From Woeseia sp. (GTDB taxonomy: Bacteria > Pseudomonadota > Gammaproteobacteria > Steroidobacterales > Woeseiaceae): a stretch of 5,088 bases of DNA. The notes below the pieces were generated by a model, which was given only the letters and a program-made list of their open reading frames with translations, was not told the DNA's origin and searched no databases. The stretch covers positions 1 to 5,088 of the forward strand of contig JABIUH010000110.1 of the NCBI GenBank assembly GCA_018701055.1. Direction: 5' to 3'. A program made the translations under genes and the position numbers. Shown in pieces: positions 1 through 5,088 of the stretch. Within the stretch, counting starts at the first letter, position 1, and each line of letters opens with the position of its first letter.

Positions 1-364
1 CAATGGTTTGTGCTTGACGCATAAACCAGCCGAACGCTAATGGCAAGAGGCCCTCGAGAGATTCCATCTGCGCGTCATCGAGACTTTCATTGATATAGAT
101 TCGTGACCATTTGCCCATTTCGAATGTTACCAAAAAGCGGATTCCAGCAAGATCTGCGTCTCCGAGCCAGCCTTTTTCAATTTCGATCAAACGATTGCCG
201 TCACAACGCAACTTTGTTGCGCGTCCGAAATTACACGGACATGGAATTTCACAACTACAACATTCGGCAACGTTCGCTTCTAATGACCAGGTCGGGGCTG
301 CGGCAAGCACTGATGGCGCCACGGCTGCCGCTCCCAGTACAAAATTAAAATCGCGTCGCTTCAT
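1..364 (-). CDS. Exported DUF1326-family cysteine-rich protein (3' end beyond window)
   Basis: An open frame runs from ATG at 364 through 121 codons to the left edge without a stop, so the C-terminus is missing. The first residues, MKRRDFNF, followed by an Ala-rich hydrophobic stretch (about residues 9-23), look like a Tat signal peptide with a likely cleavage near VLAAA at 19-23. The mature part opens with TWSLEA and a cysteine cluster, ECCSCEIPCPCNFG (residues 34-47, Cys 35, 36, 38, 42, 44), plus Cys54. Further on are GWLGDADLAGIRF (65-77) and an IDE-like block, INESLDDAQMESLEG (91-105). This pattern of W-x-L-E-A, CxC...CPCNFG, G-D-x-D-L-x-G and DxAQxExLE is what I know of the DUF1326 family, whose function is not established. 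The cysteines could bind metal or be redox active (inference). It lies 64 bases downstream of the RidA gene on the same strand and is probably co-transcribed. The family call is fairly sure; the Tat assignment is moderate. Confidence 0.85.
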   Translation of the reverse strand, partial: MKRRDFNFVLGAAAVAPSVLAAAPTWSLEANVAECCSCEIPCPCNFGRATKLRCDGNRLIEIEKGWLGDADLAGIRFLVTFEMGKWSRIYINESLDDAQMESLEGLLPLAFGWFMRQAQTI

Positions 365-367
365 CAA

Positions 368-374
368 CCTCTCC
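368..374 (-). promoter_or_regulatory. Ribosome binding site of the DUF1326 gene
   Basis: On the minus strand GGAGAGG sits three bases before ATG at 364. It decides the start: a second in-frame ATG four codons upstream (at 376) would place this purine run inside the coding region and has no better site in front of it. Starting at 364 also puts the twin arginines at residues 3-4, as expected for a Tat signal. Confidence 0.6.
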
Positions 375-400
375 ATCTCATGACTTGGAAGTGTTCGTTC

Positions 401-414
401 AGCTCATTGGAGCT
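401..414 (-). other. Small stem-loop between the RidA and DUF1326 genes
   Basis: AGCTC and GAGCT form a perfect 5-bp stem around a 4-base loop in the 64-base gap between the two genes. No T-run follows it on the minus strand, so it is not a convincing terminator. It could be a minor mRNA processing or stability element, or chance. Confidence 0.25.
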
Positions 415-428
415 TAGAGGCTAATCCG

Positions 429-977
429 CTACTCGGGCTCAACCTCAACAATCATTTCAATTTCGACTGATTGTCCTCTTGGCAATGAAGCCATGCCGAC
501 CGCTGCACGTGCGTGTCTGCCCCTATCCCCGAAAACCTCGACGATAAGATCAGAAAATCCATTGATGACGGCCGGCTGTTCGACGAAGTCCGGCGTAGAA
601 TTGACCATACCGAGTACTTTTACGACACGCTTTACTTTACTCAGATCACCCAGCATTGCTTTGAGTACCGCCAATTGATTGATTGCTGTTAAGCGAGCGC
701 CTTCGTACCCGGTTTCGATGCTAATTTCAGCACCCAGCTTGCCGGTGATCTCGCTACCATCAGCACGTTTCGGGCCCTTACCAGCTAGAAATATAAGATT
801 TCCGGTTCTGACGCCGTTTACATAGTTGGCTACAGGGGACGGCGGGGCCGGCAATTCAATGCCTAACTCCTTGAGCCTGGCTTCTGGATCGTAATCGCTC
901 TGTTCCGCGGTCACTCGATCTGTGGGTATCGCTAGGATCAAAAACAGAAAAACTGACAAAAATGACGACTTATTCAT
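429..977 (-). CDS. Secreted RidA family protein (YjgF/YER057c/UK114)
   Basis: A protein of 182 residues. Residues 1-24 form a Sec-type signal peptide: MNKSS, a hydrophobic core FLSVFLFLILAIP, and a likely cleavage after VTA at 22-24. The mature part (about 29-182) is a full RidA-like domain of the longer subgroup that begins with RLKELGIELPAPPSPVANYV. It contains a GNLIFLAGKGP block (59-69), a GYEGARLTAINQLAVLKA helix (90-107) and the C-terminal HARAAVGMASLPRGQSVEIE (156-174). Arg158 aligns with the arginine that classical RidA enzymes use to bind the carboxylate of imine/enamine substrates (family knowledge; Arg105 in E. coli RidA). Classical RidA is a cytoplasmic trimer that hydrolyses 2-aminoacrylate; a periplasmic copy must have another substrate or role, which I cannot name. 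Start at ATG 977 is supported by AAGGGG at 982-987. A TATAAT box lies about 70 bases upstream, so it may begin its own transcript with the DUF1326 gene behind it. Confidence 0.9.
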   Translation of the reverse strand: MNKSSFLSVFLFLILAIPTDRVTAEQSDYDPEARLKELGIELPAPPSPVANYVNGVRTGNLIFLAGKGPKRADGSEITGKLGAEISIETGYEGARLTAINQLAVLKAMLGDLSKVKRVVKVLGMVNSTPDFVEQPAVINGFSDLIVEVFGDRGRHARAAVGMASLPRGQSVEIEMIVEVEPE

Positions 978-1045
978 GAGGCCCCTTAATTCAGATTGAG
1001 TAACACTGAAGTTTGATTTATTGAAAAATGCACTCTGTTACGGAG

Positions 1046-1051
1046 ATTATA
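1046..1051 (-). promoter_or_regulatory. Candidate -10 box for the RidA/DUF1326 unit
   Basis: A perfect TATAAT on the minus strand lies in the 144-base gap between the quinone reductase stop and the RidA start. The expected -35 position (about 1069-1074, GCGTCT at 17-base spacing) is a poor match to TTGACA, and there is no TGn extension. If used, the transcript would begin near 1039 and carry a leader of about 60 bases. The large gap relative to the other junctions supports a promoter here; the weak -35 argues for caution. Confidence 0.4.
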
Positions 1052-1104
1052 TACGTTTCGCGATAAAGAGACGCGGCACGCAATTATCGAAATTAATCCT
1101 TACT

Positions 1105-1129
1105 GAGATTTCTCCCCAGAGTTAATCTC
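1105..1129 (-). other. Stem-loop at the 3' end of the quinone reductase gene
   Basis: On the minus strand GAGATT (1124-1129) pairs with AATCTC (1105-1110), and inside it CTC (1119-1121) pairs with GAG (1112-1114) around TGGG. The two stems are separated by a small asymmetric bulge (AA against A). The left arm overlaps the TAA stop at 1122-1124. No T-run follows directly, only AGTAAGGATTAATTT, so it is at best a weak terminator or a 3' end-stabilising hairpin. Its position between two likely transcription units fits partial termination. Confidence 0.35.
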
Positions 1130-2102
1130 GACCCACGATTCCGCTGAGCCGATCCGTAATAATCTCATCTGCCTCAAGCATGATTCGATCGATCAGCTCC
1201 TGCACGGTTGGGATGTCATTAATCAGACCTGCAACCATGCCACACGACCAAGCGCCGGCATCCATATCGCCCTCCATCATGATGCGTGGATAAACACCTG
1301 CCACTTCCTCGATGATATCTTCGAACGTTAATTTATCACCCAGTTCCTTTTCTTTTTCAAGCAGATTTTCTACGGCCGTATTGTTCATCACTCGTTCTGT
1401 GTTTCGCAGTGAGCGCATAACCAAACGAGTGTCCAATTCGGATGCATTCACAATGGCCTGTTTAACATTTTCATGCACGGGCGCTTCTTTGGTCGCAATG
1501 AAACGCGTACCCATGTTCATGCCCTCGGCACCCATCGCCAAAGAAGCAACTAACGATCGCCCATCTGCCTGGCCACCAGAGGAAACAAACGGGATTTCTA
1601 ATTCGTCTGCGGCGCGAGGAAGCAGAATCATGTTGGGAATGTCATCCTCACCCGGGTGACCGCCACATTCGAAACCGTCGATGCTTGCGGCATCACAACC
1701 AATGCTTTGTGCTTTGAGCGCATGTCGAACAGACGTACATTTGTGAATGACTTTAATTCCGGCATCTTTCAGGTAGGGCAGCACTTTGGACGGGTTGTTA
1801 CCCGCGGTTTCGACCACCTTAACGCCACCCTTAATTATTGCCTTAATGATGGCCGGATAATCGGGTGTGTTAACGATCGGCAAGAACGTGACATTGACGC
1901 CAATCGGTTTGTCCGTCATGTCTTTGCAGCGCGCAATTTCATTCGCAAGATCTGCTGGAGTCTTCTGCGTCAAGCCTGTGATTATTCCGAGTCCGCCGGC
2001 GTTTGATACGGCTGCTGCAAGTTCAGCGAATCCAACATAGTGCATACCACCCTGAATGATCGGGTGTTCGATACCCAGCATTTCAGTAATTTTTGTTTTC
2101 AT
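1122..2102 (-). CDS. FMN-dependent NADH:quinone reductase, nitronate monooxygenase family (PA1024-like)
   Basis: A 326-residue TIM-barrel flavoprotein of the 2-nitropropane dioxygenase/nitronate monooxygenase superfamily. Visible motifs are EHPIIQGGM (12-20) at the FMN site, NAGGLGIITGLTQ (34-46), PIGVNVTFLP (66-75), ETAGNNP (98-104), VIHKCTSVRHALKA (118-131), DGFECGGHPGEDDIP (142-156, His149), SSGGQADGR (174-182) and NMGTRFIAT (196-204) for FMN phosphate binding, and MRSLRNTERV (229-238). These blocks match P. aeruginosa PA1024 closely from memory, as does the length (about 328). PA1024 was long annotated as nitronate monooxygenase and later shown to be an NADH:quinone reductase, so that activity is more likely than nitronate oxidation; this rests on motif similarity, not an alignment. 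It has no signal peptide and is cytoplasmic. Start at ATG 2102 has AGG eight bases upstream. It lies 41 bases after the phosphoesterase stop and is probably co-transcribed with it. A link to Apr electron flow is speculative. Confidence 0.88.
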   Translation of the reverse strand: MKTKITEMLGIEHPIIQGGMHYVGFAELAAAVSNAGGLGIITGLTQKTPADLANEIARCKDMTDKPIGVNVTFLPIVNTPDYPAIIKAIIKGGVKVVETAGNNPSKVLPYLKDAGIKVIHKCTSVRHALKAQSIGCDAASIDGFECGGHPGEDDIPNMILLPRAADELEIPFVSSGGQADGRSLVASLAMGAEGMNMGTRFIATKEAPVHENVKQAIVNASELDTRLVMRSLRNTERVMNNTAVENLLEKEKELGDKLTFEDIIEEVAGVYPRIMMEGDMDAGAWSCGMVAGLINDIPTVQELIDRIMLEADEIITDRLSGIVGRD

Positions 2103-2143
2103 AACCCTAACCTATGATCTGATACGTGTAAGTAACAATCACG

Positions 2144-2908
2144 TTACATTTTTGCGCCAACCACTCGCAACTGACTGGTGAGTTCCGCCGCACCAGACAT
2201 CTCGTGCAACATGTAAATAGGCTGTTCTTTTGCGTCGTTCTCATCAACTCCCTTGCGAAGGTCTACCGCAATACTGGGAGTAACGACGGCGCGTGTTCCA
2301 TTCCATTCACGATTAACCGGGCAATGTACATGCCCACATAGCAACCCTTTGACCTGCGAATTACGACCAATTATATCGGTCAGGGCAACCGCTTCATCCG
2401 CACGCCGATAGCCACCGACATAGTGATCATCAACATCAAAAGGTGGATGATGAATAAAGAGTAGAGTTGGTCGATCCCGACCTTCACGGAGCACAGCATC
2501 CAGCCATATTTGTCGCTCTGAGCAAAACACGCCCATTCGCTCACCGTGGTCGGTGGAATCGATGCCAATCAGACGGACATCCAAGTCCTCGATCACATAG
2601 TGGAAGTACTGATCAGATTGCCAGAGATGCTCACGGTCGCCGCAACCGCGGCGCAGCGCGTCTTTGTCGTCGCGATTGCCCGGGATCACATAAAGCGGCG
2701 CGTTCAACGTCGCCAGAATTTCAAAAAGAACAGCGTATTCTTCTGGATGACCTGTTTGGGTTGTGTCACCGGTAAAAATGACCGCGTCCGGGCGCTGACC
2801 GTTGATGTCTGCAACAGTTTCCCGCAGCCAATCAGCACGTAACAGTGCCGCACTGTGGTCTGCCCCAGGCACCAACATGTGAGTGTCGCTAAATTGAGCT
2901 ATTTTCAT
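2144..2908 (-). CDS. CpdA-like class III metallophosphoesterase
   Basis: A calcineurin-like phosphoesterase of 254 residues from ATG at 2908. Metal-site motifs are in order: SDTH (7-10, Asp8, His10), FTGDTTQTG (45-53, Asp48), PGNRD (76-80, Asn78), HHPP (153-156) and CGHVHCP (191-197, His193, His195). This set is typical of class III cyclic-nucleotide phosphodiesterases such as CpdA and Rv0805, so a substrate such as cAMP is plausible but not shown; other phosphoesters are possible. The usual GNHD motif reads GNRD, with Arg79 where a second-shell or catalytic His normally sits; this variant occurs in some CpdA-like proteins. The open frame reaches ATG 2935 (nine extra residues, MLNSPEVEF), but family members normally begin at MKIAQ.SDTH, and TGAAG eight bases before 2908 is a better, still weak, binding site. 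It follows aprA by 57 bases and precedes the quinone reductase by 41. No signal peptide; cytoplasmic. Confidence 0.88.
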   Translation of the reverse strand: MKIAQFSDTHMLVPGADHSAALLRADWLRETVADINGQRPDAVIFTGDTTQTGHPEEYAVLFEILATLNAPLYVIPGNRDDKDALRRGCGDREHLWQSDQYFHYVIEDLDVRLIGIDSTDHGERMGVFCSERQIWLDAVLREGRDRPTLLFIHHPPFDVDDHYVGGYRRADEAVALTDIIGRNSQVKGLLCGHVHCPVNREWNGTRAVVTPSIAVDLRKGVDENDAKEQPIYMLHEMSGAAELTSQLRVVGAKM

Positions 2909-2933
2909 GAATTCAACTTCAGGTGAATTCAAC
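2908..2933 (+). repeat. Paired 10-bp direct repeat at the phosphoesterase start
   Basis: TGAATTCAAC occurs at 2908-2917 and again at 2924-2933, 16 bases apart start to start. Each copy contains the 8-bp palindrome TGAATTCA, so the block is also an inverted repeat. It spans both candidate start codons of the phosphoesterase. It could be an operator or a translational structure masking the start, or a chance local duplication; I know of no regulator with this site. Confidence 0.45.
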
Positions 2934-2937
2934 ATCG

Positions 2938-2951
2938 TGCCGCAAGCGGCA
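2938..2951. repeat. 14-bp inverted repeat between aprA and the phosphoesterase gene
   Basis: TGCCGCAAGCGGCA has perfect 6-bp arms around AA and sits 14 bases after the aprA stop. As RNA it would give a short GC-rich hairpin (about five pairs with a tight loop). No T-run follows in the direction of transcription, so it is not a standard terminator. It may stabilise the 3' end of an aprBA message, act as a protein-binding dyad, or be chance. Confidence 0.4.
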
Positions 2952-2965
2952 AATTGAATGCTCTG

Positions 2966-4810
2966 CTAGTCGACGATGTGATAAACGGGTGCTTTTTCCA
3001 TCGTCCACTCATCTGCTTCCCGGTTGTATTGTGACAACGTGAAACAATGCCAGTCCTCATCGTCCAACTTGGGATGATCAGCTCGATAATAATAGCCAGG
3101 CCAACGGGTTTCTTTACGGAACATCGTGTGGTGTGTCACCGATTCCGACGCCAACACACGATGATGCAGCTCCCAGGCGCGTTGCAGCTGATGCAGATCC
3201 TCGGCACCGACAAAATTCATGTCTTCTTTCAGCATCTGAAGCAACTCAAGGCCTCGAGTGAGCAAAGGTTCGTTGGTTGTATAGTGCGAACTGATACCGC
3301 CGACATATTCATCCATGATTTTCTCAAGCCGTTGCAAACCCTGAATCGGCAAGATGTAACTGGGCGATACAGTACCGCCAACAATCTCGTTACGATTCAC
3401 CTCGTAAGTTTCCATCGGTTTGAACACCGTTTTCTTCAGACCTTCCCACTCCGCTTCACTCGCTTTTGGTCCGTTTTTGCCCAGATCATTGATGTAGTTG
3501 ACCGCGGCTTTGGCTGCAATTCGACCTTCGGCAAATGATCCGGAAGAGAATTTGTGAGCAGTGCCACCGATGGTATCGCCAGCACCGAACAATCCATCAA
3601 CCGTCATCATCCGGTTGTAGCCCCATTGATACTCAGCGGGTGCATAGTCTGACGGTCCGCTGGCCCACGCCCCGGAACAAGTCGCGTGCGAGCCCATAAC
3701 ATAAGGTTCCGACGTGGTTAACTCGGGGTTGGTATGCTTGGGATCAATGTTCTGTGACGCCCAAACGACTGCCTGACCGATGGTCATTCCAAGAAAGTTT
3801 TCCCACCCGATGGTTTCCAAATGCGGGTCCTTGAAGGCTTCTTTCGTCACCATTCGAATAGGACCCCGGCCTGCTTTTAGTTCTTCAAGCATGGCGTGGT
3901 TTCGCAAACAGGTCGGCGTTGGATGTCGGTCGACGTAGTCGCCAACTCTCTCTTTGGTGTCCTCGTACCAGGTCGATTCGTATTCGTTGCCATACGCATT
4001 TTCGGTGTACGTCTTCAAATGCAAGAAGTAGGCGCCGACCGGACCGTAACCGTCTTTGAAACGGGTCAGAACAATGCGGTTTTCCATCTGCATCATCTTG
4101 GCGCCCGCCAAAATCGGTAGCGCATACGCTGACGCACTACTCCATGGGGCGTACCAGGTTCGACCCATGCCCTCACCAACAGAGCGAGGCTTATATATAT
4201 GTGACGCGCCACCCGCACAAACAACGACGGCCTTGGCATGAAACACATAAAAATCGCCGGTGCGCACGTTAAAACCGACTGCGCCAGCGACACGATTTTC
4301 CTTGGTCTCATCCATCAACAAATGGGTGACCATTATGCGGTTGTATATTTTCGTAGCGGCTTTTCGCGCCGCTTCAGCAACAATCGGTTTGTAGCTTTCG
4401 CCATGAATCATGATCTGCCATTTGCCTTCACGCTGATAACGACCCGTCTCCGGATCGCGCATGATGGGCAGACCCCATTCTTCGAACTTGTGCACGGTCG
4501 AATCAACGTGCCTGGCAATGTCGTAGCCCAGGTCTTCACGAACCAGACCCATCAGGTCATTGCGCGCGTACCGAACGTGGTCTTCCGGCTGATTCTCATC
4601 CCACTGCATACCCATGTAGCAGTTAATCGCATACAGACCCTGGGCAACAGCGCCGCTGCGCTCAATGTTCGCTTTCTCGACACAAACAACATTGAGGTCG
4701 CGACCCCAATAACGCGCCTCATAAGTCGCGCCACATCCCGCCATGCCGCCGCCAATAACGAGGACATCTGAATCGACGTGAATGGTCTTTCTGCCGCCAA
4801 ACATACCCAT
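2966..4810 (-). CDS. aprA: Adenylylsulfate reductase alpha subunit
   Basis: The complete 614-residue FAD-carrying subunit of dissimilatory APS reductase, which interconverts APS and sulfite plus AMP in the cytoplasm. The N-terminus has the dinucleotide-binding fold VLVIGGGMAG (16-25) with Glu45 at the end of the second strand, then RSGAVAQGLYAINCYMG (51-67), the flavin loop typical of AprA. Trp219, Arg250 (in TRFKDGYGPVG) and His375 (in MGSHATCSGAW) correspond by motif and spacing to the Archaeoglobus substrate-site residues Trp234, Arg265 and His398. The FAD-domain ending, GLFGAGDTIGGTAHKFSSGSFAEGR (from 406), is intact, followed by a helical C-terminal domain (about 445-614) rich in aromatic and His residues. 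The enzyme therefore looks active. The compact middle part resembles sulfite-oxidising rather than sulfate-reducing versions (from memory). Start at ATG 4810 overlaps the aprB stop by one base and has AGGGAG seven bases upstream. No qmoABC or aprM follows. Confidence 0.97.
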   Translation of the reverse strand: MGMFGGRKTIHVDSDVLVIGGGMAGCGATYEARYWGRDLNVVCVEKANIERSGAVAQGLYAINCYMGMQWDENQPEDHVRYARNDLMGLVREDLGYDIARHVDSTVHKFEEWGLPIMRDPETGRYQREGKWQIMIHGESYKPIVAEAARKAATKIYNRIMVTHLLMDETKENRVAGAVGFNVRTGDFYVFHAKAVVVCAGGASHIYKPRSVGEGMGRTWYAPWSSASAYALPILAGAKMMQMENRIVLTRFKDGYGPVGAYFLHLKTYTENAYGNEYESTWYEDTKERVGDYVDRHPTPTCLRNHAMLEELKAGRGPIRMVTKEAFKDPHLETIGWENFLGMTIGQAVVWASQNIDPKHTNPELTTSEPYVMGSHATCSGAWASGPSDYAPAEYQWGYNRMMTVDGLFGAGDTIGGTAHKFSSGSFAEGRIAAKAAVNYINDLGKNGPKASEAEWEGLKKTVFKPMETYEVNRNEIVGGTVSPSYILPIQGLQRLEKIMDEYVGGISSHYTTNEPLLTRGLELLQMLKEDMNFVGAEDLHQLQRAWELHHRVLASESVTHHTMFRKETRWPGYYYRADHPKLDDEDWHCFTLSQYNREADEWTMEKAPVYHIVD

Positions 4811-5088
4811 CAGATAACTCCCTGTTTGAGCTGATCAGGTCTCAATGCCGGCAAACTCTTTATATTGAGGGCATCAGGCTCGTGTGCAAGTTCCTGGCTC
4901 TTGAAGGCCTCCGCGCTAGGCGCCTCATATTCCGCTGGGCCTTTGATAGATCCCCAGGGAGTCGTCCGTATTGGTGATTCGAAATTCTTCTCACGACCGT
5001 CACGAAACTTCACTTTCCAGGCGATCGTTCCTTTCGCTTCCTCACGTAGAACGCGCACGCTGTGACCGAGTGGCGCAAAGTCTGCATA
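4810..5088 (-). CDS. aprB: Adenylylsulfate reductase beta subunit, C-terminal part
   Basis: The last 92 codons of aprB; the frame continues open through the right edge, so the N-terminal half with the two [4Fe-4S] clusters is outside the window. Visible sequence reads YADFAPLGHSVRVLREEAKG, then TIAWKVKFRDGR and SPIRTTPWGSIKGP, a very characteristic AprB segment, followed by an extended tail (about the last 35 residues) that in known structures wraps around AprA. AprB passes electrons between its iron-sulfur clusters and the AprA flavin. The gene ends with TGA at 4810-4812, sharing one base with the aprA ATG (TGATG), which implies translational coupling and equal subunit supply. The GTG at 5056-5058 is an internal valine, not a start. 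Confidence 0.95.
   Translation of the reverse strand, partial: YADFAPLGHSVRVLREEAKGTIAWKVKFRDGREKNFESPIRTTPWGSIKGPAEYEAPSAEAFKSQELAHEPDALNIKSLPALRPDQLKQGVI
4818..4823 (-). promoter_or_regulatory. Ribosome binding site of aprA
   Basis: AGGGAG on the minus strand, seven bases before ATG 4810 and inside the end of aprB. It supports the start MGMFGG over the second methionine two codons later, and shows that aprA can recruit ribosomes on its own as well as through coupling with aprB. Confidence 0.65.

Noticed and set aside
103..383. Two overlapping plus-strand open frames of 81 and 90 codons
   Set aside because: They lie antisense to the DUF1326 frame, which has a recognisable family pattern, a leader peptide and a ribosome binding site; the plus-strand products look like nothing and have no such support.
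1058..1075. CGCG...CGCG 4-bp dyad next to the TATAAT box
   Set aside because: Only four pairs with a long loop; too weak to call an operator.
1312..2006. Two adjacent plus-strand open frames of 115 and 116 codons
   Set aside because: Both are antisense to the quinone reductase gene; the Ser-rich and random-looking composition is what antisense reading gives.
2132..2147. GTAAC/GTTAC 5-bp inverted repeat at the phosphoesterase stop
   Set aside because: Short, AT-rich and without a T-run; not distinguishable from chance.
3047..3538. A 163-codon plus-strand open frame
   Set aside because: Antisense to the C-terminal part of aprA with no family resemblance; a shadow of conserved coding sequence.
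4190..4201. Alternating TA run resembling a promoter or unstable repeat
   Set aside because: It encodes the conserved His-Ile-Tyr-Lys of AprA (residues 204-207) and sits in the middle of the gene.
4238..4771. A 177-codon plus-strand open frame
   Set aside because: It is antisense to the N-terminal third of aprA, one of the surest genes here; the product has no recognisable domain.
5056..5058. GTG as the start of an 82-residue gene
   Set aside because: The frame continues upstream as YADFAPLGHS, conserved in AprB, so the codon is an internal valine and the true start is outside the window.

Overview
The window is a run of six genes, all on the minus strand, so transcription goes from the right end of the window to the left. 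In that order they are the 3' end of aprB, a complete aprA, a CpdA-like metallophosphoesterase, an FMN-dependent NADH:quinone reductase of the nitronate monooxygenase family, an exported RidA-family protein, and the 5' part of an exported cysteine-rich DUF1326 protein. I see no RNA gene, insertion sequence, CRISPR array, origin or attachment site.

The organism is a bacterium that carries dissimilatory adenylylsulfate (APS) reductase, AprBA. The AprA sequence (614 residues, compact middle region) looks more like the sulfite-oxidising proteobacterial type than that of sulfate reducers. The reductase gene (1122-2102) has strong motif similarity to Pseudomonas aeruginosa PA1024, which also points to a proteobacterium. 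A marine or sulfur-oxidising gamma- or alphaproteobacterium is my best guess, but this window alone cannot fix the taxon.

Layout, right to left. At 4810-5088 aprB (3' part) overlaps aprA by one base in a TGATG junction, so the two subunits are translationally coupled. aprA fills 2966-4810. A 57-base gap with a 14-bp inverted repeat leads to the phosphoesterase (2144-2908, possibly 2935). A 41-base gap leads to the quinone reductase (1122-2102). A 144-base gap with a stem-loop and a TATAAT box then separates a likely second unit: the secreted RidA homologue (429-977) and, 64 bases further, the DUF1326 protein (starting at 364 and running off the left edge).

How they work together: AprBA oxidises sulfite plus AMP to APS, or the reverse, and needs a membrane electron partner (AprM or QmoABC). 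Neither gene follows aprA here, so a partner encoded upstream of aprB is the simplest expectation. The four genes downstream of aprA have no established role in sulfur oxidation. The last two encode exported proteins and may form a separate envelope-related unit. I found no convincing undescribed system. The points most worth checking are the non-standard neighbourhood of aprBA, the pair of exported proteins, and the edge-truncated DUF1326 gene, which is easily missed.
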